Of a stretch of DNA of 64,000 bases, positions 54,769 to 64,000 are shown in pieces. Each line of letters begins with the position of its first letter. Positions within the stretch are counted from its first letter, which is position 1. Under the pieces are notes generated by a model, which was not told where the DNA came from, searched no databases, and worked only from the letters and a program-made list of their open reading frames with translations. The stretch is from CAVRAZ01 sp963719135. GTDB lineage: Bacteria; Pseudomonadota; Gammaproteobacteria; DSM-19610. The translations under genes were made by a program, and so were the position numbers. The stretch lies in assembly GCA_963719135.1 (NCBI GenBank), contig CAVRAZ010000004.1, forward strand, positions 124,001 to 188,000, given 5' to 3'.

Positions 54769-55616
54769 ATAGGGAGTGTGGCCAGACCAGGTTCGTTTGA
54801 TCCTCGTTCCGGGATCTCGAACAGGTCTGGCTCATTGAATCCATAATCCCCAAAAAACAATTTTATAGTTCAATAGCAGAAACTGTTTACGGGGGCTTTA
54901 ATGCCGCCGTCTTCTATAACGGTGTATGCCTGGCCTGTTTCCGACCGTTCGGCCGATTGGACAGTTCAGAACACGCTAGACGGGCAGAGTTCGACCCGAA
55001 TGCACCTTCGTCTCCTGGATCGTTCAGCATCCCGCCGCGCCTGACTGACCCCCCTTGTCATCTCCATTAGCCGCATATTATTTGTGGATACGGATGCGCC
55101 CGGCCGTTGCAAACCGTCCGCGCCGGGACTAAGTATTACTAGACGGTTTCACTTGAACCTTCCGAAGTCGCGTTTCTGCGGCTCCAACTGAACCCGCCGA
55201 GGAATGCGCACCCGATTTCGGGCGGTCGCGCCTTCGTGATGAAACGGTCATGAGTCCATCCCTCCGGCAACCACTACCGGGGACACAACAAGGACGGACC
55301 TGAGTCGATGCGTCATGGAAGCCGCCAAAACCTGGCGCACTCCGCGCCCTCGCACTCGCACTGGTCGTCCAGCTTGCGGGTGTAGCACACCGGCCCCGAC
55401 AGGGCAGTGCGGCAAACTTCAAAGTCGGGCAGACCGGGGCCTCGATGCCGGCGGCCGCATTCGGATTCCTTCACGCCGGCCAGTCGATCGTCTGTGCGGT
55501 CCGGCAGGTTCGCCGCCGCGTGAGACCGGTGCAGGTCCTTGCAGCGAAGCCATGGAGCGGAATCGTCAAGGCCAGGAGACTTTCATGGGATCGGACTTCA
55601 AGATCGGAGAAATCGC
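54769..55616. other. Long gene-free stretch with one hairpin
   Basis: No supported gene in about 850 bases. A hairpin with near-perfect arms, CCAGACCAGGTTCG and CGAACAGGTCTGG, lies at 54782-54830. Open frames after 55300 are Arg- and Pro-rich shadows typical of GC-rich non-coding DNA. Confidence 0.5.
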
Positions 55617-56087
55617 ATGCCCATCGCTTCAATGAACGCAGAACCCGTGCCGGCCCCGGATGAGGCGCCGAAGAAATCCCGGCTCCGCCGCGTGGCGCGG
55701 CGTGCAGGCATTGTCATCGCCTGCCTGGGCGCTTTCGTTCTGGTGGTGTCCGTCGCAGTCAGGTTCGCCACCGCCGGCCCGGAAAAGGCCGTTCACGCGT
55801 TTCTCGCGGCCGCAGGCAGCGGCAACTACAGCGCGGCGTACGATTATTTCTCGGCGCCGTTGAAGCAGGAACAGTCGCTGGCCGAATTCAGCGCGCAGGC
55901 GCAGGCGAACGCGCTGTTTCTGCGTGTGAAGGACACGACCTTCAACAACCGCTCGATCGAAACCGGCAGCGGCGCGAAGCTCGCAGGCAGCGTGACGCTG
56001 GAATCCGGAACGCAGGTGCCGGCGACATTCAGACTGGTCAAGGAGAACGGAAAATGGAAACTGATCGGTTATCAAATAGGATCCTGA
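55617..56087 (+). CDS. DUF4864-like membrane-anchored protein
   Basis: This 156-aa protein has an N-terminal polar tail, one membrane helix (AGIVIACLGAFVLVVSVAVR) and an outer domain that looks NTF2-like: AVHAFLAAAGSGNYSAAYDY, FSAPLKQEQSLAEFSAQAQA and FRLVKENGKWKLIGYQI. The last part is a typical beta-strand ending of this fold. It shares its last 34 bases with the next gene in another frame. ATG at 55617; an alternative is 55632. No function is known. Confidence 0.7.
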   Translation: MPIASMNAEPVPAPDEAPKKSRLRRVARRAGIVIACLGAFVLVVSVAVRFATAGPEKAVHAFLAAAGSGNYSAAYDYFSAPLKQEQSLAEFSAQAQANALFLRVKDTTFNNRSIETGSGAKLAGSVTLESGTQVPATFRLVKENGKWKLIGYQIGS

Positions 56088-56515
56088 CGCACGGCGGCCG
56101 TGCGGCGTTGTTCGCCGTCCTGTTGCTCGGGCTCGGCACACGGGCCGCGCCCGGGGCGGACACCGCGGCGCCGGGCGCACCTCGTTACGCGACCACGTTG
56201 TTGACCGATGACGAGGAACAGCAGCAGGAGAAAGGTGTGTTCGGCCACGATACGCCGAAGATCTATGTCATCGGCACTTTGGCTGACGTACCGGCCGGCA
56301 CGCCGGTCAAGGTGGTGTGGATTGCGGCGAAAACCGATGTTACGCCGCCAGACTACGTCATCATTTCCAAAGAGATGCAGGCGGGCGGAATGATCAACCA
56401 GGTGACGTTCTCGATGAGTCGCCCCGATAACGGTTGGCCTGCGGGCACCTATCGGGCCGAGCTATATATCGCCGGCACACTGGCAAAGCAGATCCCCTTC
56501 GAGGTGGTGCAGTGA
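56054..56515 (+). CDS. Conserved periplasmic protein
   Basis: This 153-aa protein starts inside the end of the preceding gene. A signal peptide (AALFAVLLLGLGTRAAPGA) precedes a small beta-rich domain, DTPKIYVIGTLADVPAGTPV then KVVWIAAKTDVTPPDYVI and FSMSRPDNGWPAGTYRAELY. I have seen this domain in other hypothetical secreted proteins. Function unknown. The coupling to the gene before suggests a shared envelope role. Confidence 0.7.
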   Translation: METDRLSNRILTHGGRAALFAVLLLGLGTRAAPGADTAAPGAPRYATTLLTDDEEQQQEKGVFGHDTPKIYVIGTLADVPAGTPVKVVWIAAKTDVTPPDYVIISKEMQAGGMINQVTFSMSRPDNGWPAGTYRAELYIAGTLAKQIPFEVVQ

Positions 56516-56779
56516 CCGTGGGGTCGAGTGGCGGGATCTGTTGCTGGCCACCCCTGGGCGGAACCGGTCGCTGAGGGGAGGATTGACCGGCGTCAGATTC
56601 ACCGCGCAAGGTCTCGGCGCCGGGAATCCCGTCGCGCCCAATACGCGACCGCACGGCTCCGACAATCCGCGTGGCCGTCAGAAAAACCGGAGAGTGGAGA
56701 TTACACTCAAAAAACCAACCCGAACCCGCGGGACAGTCACGGACGCATTCCAGCCGGCCGGCACAGCGGGACATGACGG

Positions 56780-58777
56780 ATGAACAGGATCTTCCTGAGC
56801 GTGGCGCTGCTCGTGCTGTTGTGCGGCTGCAGCCGCACGGACGGCGAGGACCTGATCATTCAGCGCAACGGTGCCACGCTGGGCGGCGCGTTGCTCGGAT
56901 GCGGGCCGGTGGATTGCGTGTTCAAGGGCGGCTCGGCCCTCCAGAGCGTTGACCGCTCGACGATCGAGTGGATCGGGCTCCAGAGTGGGGCGCCACCGCC
57001 GCCGGTCGCCGATCCGACCACCGACGAGGTTCATCTGGCCGACCGGTCCGTGGCGCAGGGCGGACTGCTCGGCATCAACGCCGACGTGATTGTTACCCAG
57101 CGCGGCCAGTACCCGCGCACCACGGTCCGCTGGGTGCATTTCGCGCCACCGCCGGCCGGGCACGACCGGGAGCCCATCTACGTGGGCAACCCTGGCACGC
57201 CGACGCCCACGGAACCTCCACCTCCACTTCCGCCCCCCTTCCCGTCCTCGTCCCCGCCGCCTGCCGCGTCGTCGGCGAGCCCGCCGCGGCCTCCCAACGA
57301 GGCTTTTGTCGGCTGTCCACAGGACAAGCCCCTTGGCGGCTGGGCCGAGACGGACTCCGACTGGATCGACAACGGTTGCCGCGGCTCGTGGCACACCAGG
57401 ACCCGCTTCCCCCTGGTTCTCCGCGCCCCGCCCGGCACGCCCTGGCCGATAATCCTCCACACCGGTTATTCGGCACCGGAGGTCACCTGGGAGGAGAGCA
57501 CCACGGGCTGCAGTGGCACGACATCGAACGGTGAGGAGACCTGCTCGGCTCTGGCAGGACGTCATTCGGGCACAGTCACCCTGGGCACGTTGGGGCCGAT
57601 GGGGTTCGCGGGCGGAATGGACGGCGATGTCCGCTTTCTTCCGGGGGATCCTTCGCTCTATTCGCGGTTCGGCACCGGGAATCTCCTTACCTACCTGAAA
57701 TGCGTGAGCAATAACGGCTCCGGTGGGGAAGCCGGAGCGAATGGTTGGGATACCCGGTGGCACGGCGCCATGGACTTCAACGTCAGGGCCGAAGCCCCGT
57801 CGCCGGTCGCGGATCAGCCCTACGCCGTTGCCTTCGTCGCCCCCACCGAGTGCGCCCACCCGCCGAACGAAACCGCCGAGCGCGAATGCGTCATGCACGC
57901 CGATCGCTACGTCGTCGTCCCCTTCTCCGGGCAGTCGACCTGGACATCCCCGAGTGCCTCGGACCCCTACTACTCGGGGATCCAGCGGGCCAAGCTCCGG
58001 TGGGACGTCTGCTGCGGCTGCGGGTCGCCGCCGACGCCGCCCGAGCCCTCCGACGACCCTTGCGCAAGTACCCTGAAGGCGGACAGCGATCTGGAAACCA
58101 ACCGCACAAAGCGCGAAGAAGAACTCAAGGCGCTCGACAAGGCCGGCGAGGCCTATAACGAACAGTTGCAGGAAGCCGGCGCGCATTACGACGACTACGT
58201 GAAAACCATCAAGGCCTGCCTCATCCAGAGTCTGGTCACCAAGGCGCTGATCGCGCTGCTTGCGCCCGAGACGGAGGCCGCCGGGGTATCGAAGGATGTC
58301 CTGGAAGCCGTGGAGTTTGCCGACCAGAACGGTCTGTTCCCGCCGATGGGGCTGCAGCAGATCGCCGATATCGTCGAGAAGACCGTCAACGGTGAAGACC
58401 CCACGACGGTTCTGGCCCCGGAGCAAATACAGAACTGGAATTCAACCGTCGCCGCCCTTGCCAAGGTCCAGACGCTGATGTCGGGCAGCTCGGCTGCGGA
58501 AATGGAAAAGTCGCTGGAAGAGTGCCAGGGCGCGTTTCTGGTGTCGGCCGGGACCAAGCTTAGCGCCGACAAGTATGTCGAAAGCGTCAAGGCCGCCCTT
58601 GAAGATCTGGCCGAGTACGACGGGTTGAAGAACAACATTCGCGACCTCGACACCGCCTATCCGGGCCTGCAATACAAGGACTGGGAAGCCTGTGTCCTGC
58701 GCGCCCGCTGCAAGCACACTCCCGAGTCGGATTGCGACGACAGGAAACCGCCGGGCGACTGGCCTGACGTCCCGTGA
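56780..58777 (+). CDS. Large lipoprotein of unknown function
   Basis: This 665-aa protein has a lipoprotein signal (LSVALLVLLCGCSRTDGED) and would be attached to the envelope. Residues 20-130 resemble a beta-rich module, LIIQRNGATLGGALLGCGPV. A Pro/Ser linker lies near 145-170 (PPPPLPPPFPSSSPPPAASS). The middle (170-420) is Cys-rich and beta-like. From about 440 it is mainly helical (DLETNRTKREEELKALDKAG), with two hydrophobic spots. No known domain is recognised. The antisense frame is also open, but lacks any such features. Confidence 0.7.
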   Translation: MNRIFLSVALLVLLCGCSRTDGEDLIIQRNGATLGGALLGCGPVDCVFKGGSALQSVDRSTIEWIGLQSGAPPPPVADPTTDEVHLADRSVAQGGLLGINADVIVTQRGQYPRTTVRWVHFAPPPAGHDREPIYVGNPGTPTPTEPPPPLPPPFPSSSPPPAASSASPPRPPNEAFVGCPQDKPLGGWAETDSDWIDNGCRGSWHTRTRFPLVLRAPPGTPWPIILHTGYSAPEVTWEESTTGCSGTTSNGEETCSALAGRHSGTVTLGTLGPMGFAGGMDGDVRFLPGDPSLYSRFGTGNLLTYLKCVSNNGSGGEAGANGWDTRWHGAMDFNVRAEAPSPVADQPYAVAFVAPTECAHPPNETAERECVMHADRYVVVPFSGQSTWTSPSASDPYYSGIQRAKLRWDVCCGCGSPPTPPEPSDDPCASTLKADSDLETNRTKREEELKALDKAGEAYNEQLQEAGAHYDDYVKTIKACLIQSLVTKALIALLAPETEAAGVSKDVLEAVEFADQNGLFPPMGLQQIADIVEKTVNGEDPTTVLAPEQIQNWNSTVAALAKVQTLMSGSSAAEMEKSLEECQGAFLVSAGTKLSADKYVESVKAALEDLAEYDGLKNNIRDLDTAYPGLQYKDWEACVLRARCKHTPESDCDDRKPPGDWPDVP

Positions 58778-59044
58778 TGCGCTTTCTCAGCGGTCCAAAA
58801 CAGAGGCTGCGGAAGGAGGTTTGCTCGTGCAATTTTCGCCTTTCTACAAATATCTTCCGCGTACGCCTGTGCAGTGGCATGACCCCGTGCCGGTTCGTAT
58901 GGAGGGAAGCCGGGCGCGTAACCGGGCAGGACGTGCGCAAAGGCGATTTCCTGCGGTCTGGCCGCCGCTTTCCTGCGCGCAGGCAAATCATCAACTGCGG
59001 GACGCAGCGAGAGGGTCATTGGAGATGAGGAGACACCTGAGCGC

Positions 59045-59581
59045 ATGAACCTGGACGCCTATCACGCGTTCGCACACACCGCTTCGCAGGTCGGCGCCTG
59101 GATGCTCGGCATCGTCATCGGCGTAATGGTTGTCGATCTAATCTTGATGGTGATCTACACGATCCGGCACGGCCAGTCGGACGCCAGGAGTGGCGCGGTC
59201 GAGACAGACGACACGCCGCTTTCGCCGCCGATGTGGATGAAGGGCCGGCTTGGCAGTTGGCACGGACGCTATAAGCGGCGTGTTCTCGGCAGTCGGTCCG
59301 GTCTCGTTTCGAACGAATCGCTCGCAGACGGTACCGCGACCCGCGGCGAGCGGTTGATGGTGGTCGGCATCATCGCGTTCATGTCCTGTTTCTTTCTGGT
59401 GTTTCTCGGAGCAGGATTGCTGACGATGGAAGACAATCCGGTTGTTCTTCTGATGTCCGTGGCCGTCGGCGCGTGGCTCTTCAGTATTTTCAAAGGCGCC
59501 TACGCTGACCACCGCGAAGCGAAAAAACGTGTGGCTGGCGGAAATTCGCCCGACGATTCGCCGGACAGACGGATGGAATGA
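59045..59581 (+). CDS. Three-helix membrane protein, unknown
   Basis: This 178-aa protein has membrane helices at about residues 18-38 (AWMLGIVIGVMVVDLILMVI), 104-124 (GIIAFMSCFFLVFLGAGLLT) and 130-147 (PVVLLMSVAVGAWLFSIF). A polar loop of about 60 residues lies between the first two. The C-terminus is charged. No family is recognised. The 267 bases before it are non-coding. It follows the unknown lipoprotein gene on the same strand. Confidence 0.65.
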   Translation: MNLDAYHAFAHTASQVGAWMLGIVIGVMVVDLILMVIYTIRHGQSDARSGAVETDDTPLSPPMWMKGRLGSWHGRYKRRVLGSRSGLVSNESLADGTATRGERLMVVGIIAFMSCFFLVFLGAGLLTMEDNPVVLLMSVAVGAWLFSIFKGAYADHREAKKRVAGGNSPDDSPDRRME

Positions 59582-59692
59582 ACTCGCTCCAATCGATCCG
59601 GCCGCGCGAGCATTCGCGGTATCCAGGGTTGTGCGCTGGCGCGGGGTCGTTGGGCTTGGTTTCCTCAGCCATCCATGGGGCTCCAGGTACCG

Positions 59693-60976
59693 TCAGCGCA
59701 CGAAGGCGCTACGACCGGCATATACCGCGGATTCGCCCAGGGATTCCTCGATACGCATGAGCTGGTTGTACTTTTCCACTCGCTCGCCCCGACAGGGCGC
59801 GCCGGTCTTTAGGTGGCCGGTGGAAAGCGCCACGGTGAGGTCGGCGATGAAGCTGTCCACGGTCTCGCCGCTGCGGTGGGATACCATCGCACCCCAGTTC
59901 GCGCCGTAGGCCAGGTTGACCGCCGCCACGGTCTCGGTCAGCGAGCCGATCTGGTTTAGCTTGATCAGCACCGCGTTGGCGACGTCCGCGTCGATGCCGC
60001 GCCGGATGCGTTCAACATTGGTGACGAAGAGGTCGTCGCCCACCAGCTCGACCCTGTCGCCCAGTTTTTGGTTGAGCAGCTTCCAGCCGTCCCAGTCGTC
60101 CTCGGCGAGACCGTCTTCCAGGACGACGATGGGGAAGCGTGTTGCCCAGTCGGCGTACATCGCCACCATCTCGGCGGCGTCCACCTTGCGGCCCTCGGTG
60201 CGCAGGTGATAGAGGCCATCTTCGAAGAAGCCGCTGGACGCGGGGTCGAGCGCGATCGCCAGGTCGTCGCCAGGCCGGTAGCCGGCGGCCGCGATGGCCT
60301 GGACGATCAGCTCCAGCGCCTCGACATTGCGCTTCAATGCCGGTGCGAAACCGCCCTCGTCGCCCACGCCCGTGGAGTGACCGGCGTCCTTCAATACCTT
60401 CTTCAGCGCATGGTAGACCTCGGCGCCCCAGCGCAGGGCTTCGGCGAAACTGGGCGCGCCGACCGGGGCAATCATGAACTCCTGCAGGTCGGTGCCCTGC
60501 CAGTTGGCATGTACGCCGCCGTTCAGGATGTTGAACATGGGTACCGGCAGGCGGCAGGCCGCGGCCCCGCCCAGGTAGCGGAACAAGGGCAGGCCGCAGG
60601 CGGTCGCCGCCGTCCGTGCCACCGCCAGGCTCACGCCCAGGATGGCGTTCGCGCCCAGTTTCGCCTTGTTGGGCGTGCCGTCCAGCGCCTGCATGGCCCG
60701 GTCCGCCGCGCCCTGGTCGAGGGCGTCCAGGCCCGTGAGTGCCTCCGCGATCTCGCCGTTGACGTGGCCCACCGCCTTCTTCACGCCCTTGCCGCCGTAG
60801 CGGGACTTGTCACCGTCGCGCAGCTCCAGGGCCTCGTGCACGCCGGTCGAGGCGCCGGAAGGCACCGCGGCGCGGCCCGTGGCGCCGCCGTCAAGGGTGA
60901 TCTCGACTTCGACGGTGGGATTGCCGCGCGAGTCCAGGATTTCGCGGGCGTGAATCGTTCGGATGCGGGTGTTCAT
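59693..60976 (-). CDS. eno: Enolase
   Basis: This 427-aa glycolytic enzyme interconverts 2-phosphoglycerate and phosphoenolpyruvate. The N-terminal ARLDSRGNPTVEVE-like motif (HAREILDSRGNPTVEVEITL), the flexible loop SGASTG, the catalytic Glu regions, and metal ligands in ALDPASSGFF, VVLEDGLAEDDWDGW and LVGDDLFVTNVERI are present. The enolase signature LIKLNQIGSLTETV is followed by VSHRSGETVD. Its length is normal. It stands alone here; its usual neighbours pyrG or kdsA are not seen. Confidence 0.97.
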   Translation of the reverse strand: MNTRIRTIHAREILDSRGNPTVEVEITLDGGATGRAAVPSGASTGVHEALELRDGDKSRYGGKGVKKAVGHVNGEIAEALTGLDALDQGAADRAMQALDGTPNKAKLGANAILGVSLAVARTAATACGLPLFRYLGGAAACRLPVPMFNILNGGVHANWQGTDLQEFMIAPVGAPSFAEALRWGAEVYHALKKVLKDAGHSTGVGDEGGFAPALKRNVEALELIVQAIAAAGYRPGDDLAIALDPASSGFFEDGLYHLRTEGRKVDAAEMVAMYADWATRFPIVVLEDGLAEDDWDGWKLLNQKLGDRVELVGDDLFVTNVERIRRGIDADVANAVLIKLNQIGSLTETVAAVNLAYGANWGAMVSHRSGETVDSFIADLTVALSTGHLKTGAPCRGERVEKYNQLMRIEESLGESAVYAGRSAFVR

Positions 60977-61738
60977 GGGTTACTCCTGGGTCGATGGAAG
61001 GGGTGGGACGCCGGAGAGCGCCCACAGCGCCAACAAAATAGCGCGGCCGTCAGGCCGCAGGCGGTGGAAAAGGCGATGGCCAAGCCGCTTACCGAGGCGC
61101 CCGGCCGGTTGGCGAACCGGATACCGGGGACGTACCGGGCGTTGAACTTGAGGCTCGACAGCCAGCGCCGCCGCGCGCAATGGCAACGACTGATTTCCGC
61201 ATACGTCATCCCTTGATGATAAGGCTCATAGCCCAATGACAGTGCAAGCACGTGCCTACGCCACCCCTGCCGGGCCGGGGCAGGCATCGTCAGGCGGGGA
61301 AGCCCAGCGGTTATCAGGCGGCATGCCATCTCCTTAGTCGAAATCATTATTACACGGCTCTCGAGCACTTGTGAAACCGAAGTCTTGTCCAACAAGGCAC
61401 CGGATTGAAGATACTGAAGTCGTGATCATGGCCGTACCCCGTCATTTATTGTCGCTCTGAAAGGCGCCTTCCGGCGCGCAGCAGATATTTGACCGGATTC
61501 AGGGGCGGCGCGAAGTCCGAGTGTCTAAACGCTGGCTATCATGAAGCGTTAGCTATTATTATCTGTTGGTCGGCACAGTGGCCGCGTGATGCACGCACGG
61601 GCCGCGACCTGCGTCGCATCCGGATGACTGCCCCTGTGCCAGGACCGCGGTGCATGCAGCACAGGGCGGTCCGTGAGTACCGCCCGGCAGTGCCGTGGCG
61701 CCGGCCCGCTAACTCAGTTCACAGGATGGAGGCACTCA
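60977..61738. other. Long intergenic region, enolase to nifJ unit
   Basis: About 760 bases between the divergent enolase gene and the oxidoreductase gene. No gene is supported; short open frames on both strands lack family features. A lower-GC part around 61330-61580 probably carries promoters. Confidence 0.5.
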
Positions 61739-63379
61739 ATGAGCAGCGCCAAGCCCAGCGATATCACGCGTCCCGCGGACTTGGTCCAGCATGGCAGGGG
61801 GACCGGCGCGGTTCGCACGCAACGCCCGGTCTACGTGGACCTGCTTCCCCCTTGCAACAATGCCTGCCCGGCCGGGGAGAACATCCAGGGCTGGCTGGCC
61901 CACGCGCAGGAAGGCGCCTACGAGAAGGCCTGGCAGGTGTTGATGCGGGATAACCCCATGCCTGCCGTGCACGGTCGGGTCTGCTACCACCCGTGCGAAA
62001 ATCACTGTAACCGTATTGAGGTGGACAGCTCGGTGAGCATCCACGCCGTGGAACGCTTCCTGGGCGACCTCGCACTGCAGCAAGGCTGGAAGATCAAGGT
62101 GGACGCTCCCCCCAGCGGGCGCCGGATCATGGTGGTGGGCGCCGGGCCCAGCGGGCTGTCGGCGGCCTATCACCTCACCCGCTTGGGGCATACCGTGGAG
62201 ATTTTCGAAGCAGGACCCATGGCGGGCGGCATGATGCATTTCGGCATCCCCGCCTACCGCTTGCCGCGCGTCGAGCTGGACCGGGAGATTGCCCGCATCC
62301 AGGAAATGGGCGTGCGCATCCTGTTCAACCACAAGGTGGAGGACGTGGCGGCGGAGAAAGCGGCGGGACAGTTCGACGCGGTGTTTGTCGCGGTGGGTGC
62401 GCACATCAGCAAGCGGGTCGATATTCCAGCGCGGGATGCCGGCAAGATATTCGATGCGGTCAGCTTTCTGCGTCAGGCGTCAGCGGGAGAGGCGCCGACT
62501 CTGGGCCGACGCGTGGCCATTTACGGTGGCGGCAACACGGCGATGGATGCCGCCAGGACTGCCAGGCGTCTTGGCGCCGAGGAAGCTCTCATCATCTACC
62601 GGCGTGACCGCGAGCACATGCCCGCCCACCCTTCCGAAGCCGATGAGGCCATCGAGGAGGGTGTGAAGATCAACTGGCTGCGGACCATCAAAGAGATCGA
62701 TCAGAGCAAGATCCAGGTCGAGGTGATGCGCATCAATGCCGAAGGCTATCCGGAGCCGACCGGCCAATTCGAGACTCTGGAGGCTGACACGCTGATCCTG
62801 GCCCTGGGCCAGGACACCGATACCGCGTTCCTGCAGCAGGTGCCGGCCATCGAATTCAAGCGCGACGGCACCGTGGTGGTCGACGCCAACATGATGACCG
62901 GCCATGCGGGTATCTTCGCCGGCGGCGACATGGTGCCCAGCGAGCGCACGGTGACCGTGGCGGTCGGGCACGGCAAGATGGCCGCCCGACATATCGACGC
63001 CTACCTCAGCGGCGCGCAGTACATCAAGGTGGCGAAGCACCCTGTGGTCGGTTTCGACTCGCTGCATATTCACTACCTTACCGAGGCGCAGCGGAGGCAT
63101 CAGGACCATCTGGACCCGGAGCGCCGCCGCTATGGCTTCGACGAAGTTGTCAGGGGGCTGAGCGAGAGCGAAGCCGCTTATGAGGCTAAACGCTGCTTCT
63201 CCTGCGGCAACTGCTTCGAGTGCGACGGCTGCTTCGGCGCCTGCCCCGAGCACGCGATCATCAAGTTGGGCCCCGGGATGCGTTACCGCTATGACTACAA
63301 TCTTTGCACCGGCTGTGCCGTGTGCTTCGAGCAGTGTCCCTGTCATGCCATCGACATGATCCCGGAACCAGGAGTCTGA
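61739..63379 (+). CDS. NAD(P)-binding iron-sulfur oxidoreductase
   Basis: This 546-aa protein resembles the small subunit of glutamate synthase, but with extra clusters. The N-terminal [4Fe-4S] region has CNNACPAGENIQGWL and CYHPCENHCNR. FAD binding is VVGAGPSGLSAAYHLTRLG; NAD(P)H binding is IYGGGNTAMDAARTARRLG; the second FAD motif is TGHAGIFAGGDMVPSERTVT. The C-terminus carries two ferredoxin-type clusters (CFECDGCFGACPEHAI, CTGCAVCFEQCPCHAID). It likely passes electrons between NADPH and ferredoxin. It starts at ATG 61739 with a GGAGG site and is three bases before nifJ, so they should work together. Confidence 0.88.
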   Translation: MSSAKPSDITRPADLVQHGRGTGAVRTQRPVYVDLLPPCNNACPAGENIQGWLAHAQEGAYEKAWQVLMRDNPMPAVHGRVCYHPCENHCNRIEVDSSVSIHAVERFLGDLALQQGWKIKVDAPPSGRRIMVVGAGPSGLSAAYHLTRLGHTVEIFEAGPMAGGMMHFGIPAYRLPRVELDREIARIQEMGVRILFNHKVEDVAAEKAAGQFDAVFVAVGAHISKRVDIPARDAGKIFDAVSFLRQASAGEAPTLGRRVAIYGGGNTAMDAARTARRLGAEEALIIYRRDREHMPAHPSEADEAIEEGVKINWLRTIKEIDQSKIQVEVMRINAEGYPEPTGQFETLEADTLILALGQDTDTAFLQQVPAIEFKRDGTVVVDANMMTGHAGIFAGGDMVPSERTVTVAVGHGKMAARHIDAYLSGAQYIKVAKHPVVGFDSLHIHYLTEAQRRHQDHLDPERRRYGFDEVVRGLSESEAAYEAKRCFSCGNCFECDGCFGACPEHAIIKLGPGMRYRYDYNLCTGCAVCFEQCPCHAIDMIPEPGV

Positions 63380-63382
63380 TCC

Positions 63383-64000
<618 letters not shown>

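Noticed and set aside
56678..58426. Minus-strand open frame of 582 codons
   Set aside because: Antisense of the unknown lipoprotein, which has a clear signal, lipobox and good domain layout; the minus reading is Arg-rich and featureless.
58774..59028. Possible 84-codon gene between the lipoprotein and the three-helix protein
   Set aside because: Arg- and Cys-rich reading with no ribosome-binding site and no family features; overlapping frames look alike.
60068..61216. Plus-strand open frame opposite enolase
   Set aside because: Antisense shadow of eno; the short tail beyond 60976 has no recognisable domain.

Overview
The window is a high-GC proteobacterial chromosome segment, most likely from a gammaproteobacterium of a sulfur-oxidising or Chromatiales-like lineage. 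The basis is gene order and family membership, not a species match: a dsbA/EEP-nuclease/dgcP run, a comM-ubiK-porin-glnK-amtB neighbourhood, a Thivi_2564-type small membrane protein, ornithine-lipid synthase of the OlsF type, and a NADPH oxidoreductase paired with pyruvate:ferredoxin oxidoreductase. The segment carries an unusual load of decayed genes, mobile elements and single-base frameshifts. Some frameshifts may be sequence errors.

Layout. 0-13.6 kb is mostly ordinary chromosome: dsbA, an acetolactate-synthase remnant, an EEP-family nuclease/phosphatase, a frameshifted diguanylate cyclase, a DUF5666 lipoprotein/DUF6502 pair, a TetR regulator with a broken thioesterase, small envelope proteins, a retropepsin-like protease, tRNA-Arg(CCG), a small flagellar-rod-like gene, cytochrome c5 and Rep helicase. 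At about 14.1-24 kb an accessory island interrupts the comM locus. A diverged comM 3' end sits beside rep, while a full comM lies on the other side of the island. The island holds an XRE regulator, a broken Rhs/YD-repeat gene with a low-GC tip and candidate immunity gene, IS66 pieces, a truncated tyrosine recombinase, a RelE/ParE toxin-antitoxin pair and an IS3 end.

25-28 kb is a nitrogen-control unit (porin, glnK, amtB) with NtrC-like sites and a sigma-54 promoter. Directly behind the amtB terminator is a group IIC intron whose reverse-transcriptase gene is itself split by a second group II intron at the YADD motif, forming a nested element at 28.2-31.9 kb. 32-36.6 kb has olsF, remnants of an LpxH-like phosphatase and a TonB receptor, a CDGSH protein and a FetAB-type transporter with a frameshifted ATPase. 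37-46.2 kb is a nitrate-assimilation operon on the minus strand (nrtA, nrtB, nrtD, nirB, nirD, nasA) behind a sigma-54 promoter and a leader attenuator; nrtB and nasA each carry a +1 shift. 46-55 kb is patchy: a split IS630 around a Crp/Fnr gene, a CIA30 protein, a radical SAM protein, an intact IS4 with 11-bp target duplications, an unknown secreted protein and a glgB fragment. 55.6-59.6 kb is a run of unrecognised envelope proteins. The right end has enolase, a NAD(P)-binding iron-sulfur oxidoreductase and the start of nifJ.

Functionally the two nitrogen modules fit together: ammonium sensing and uptake (GlnK/AmtB) and nitrate uptake and reduction to ammonium (NrtABD, NasA, NirBD), both apparently under sigma-54 control.
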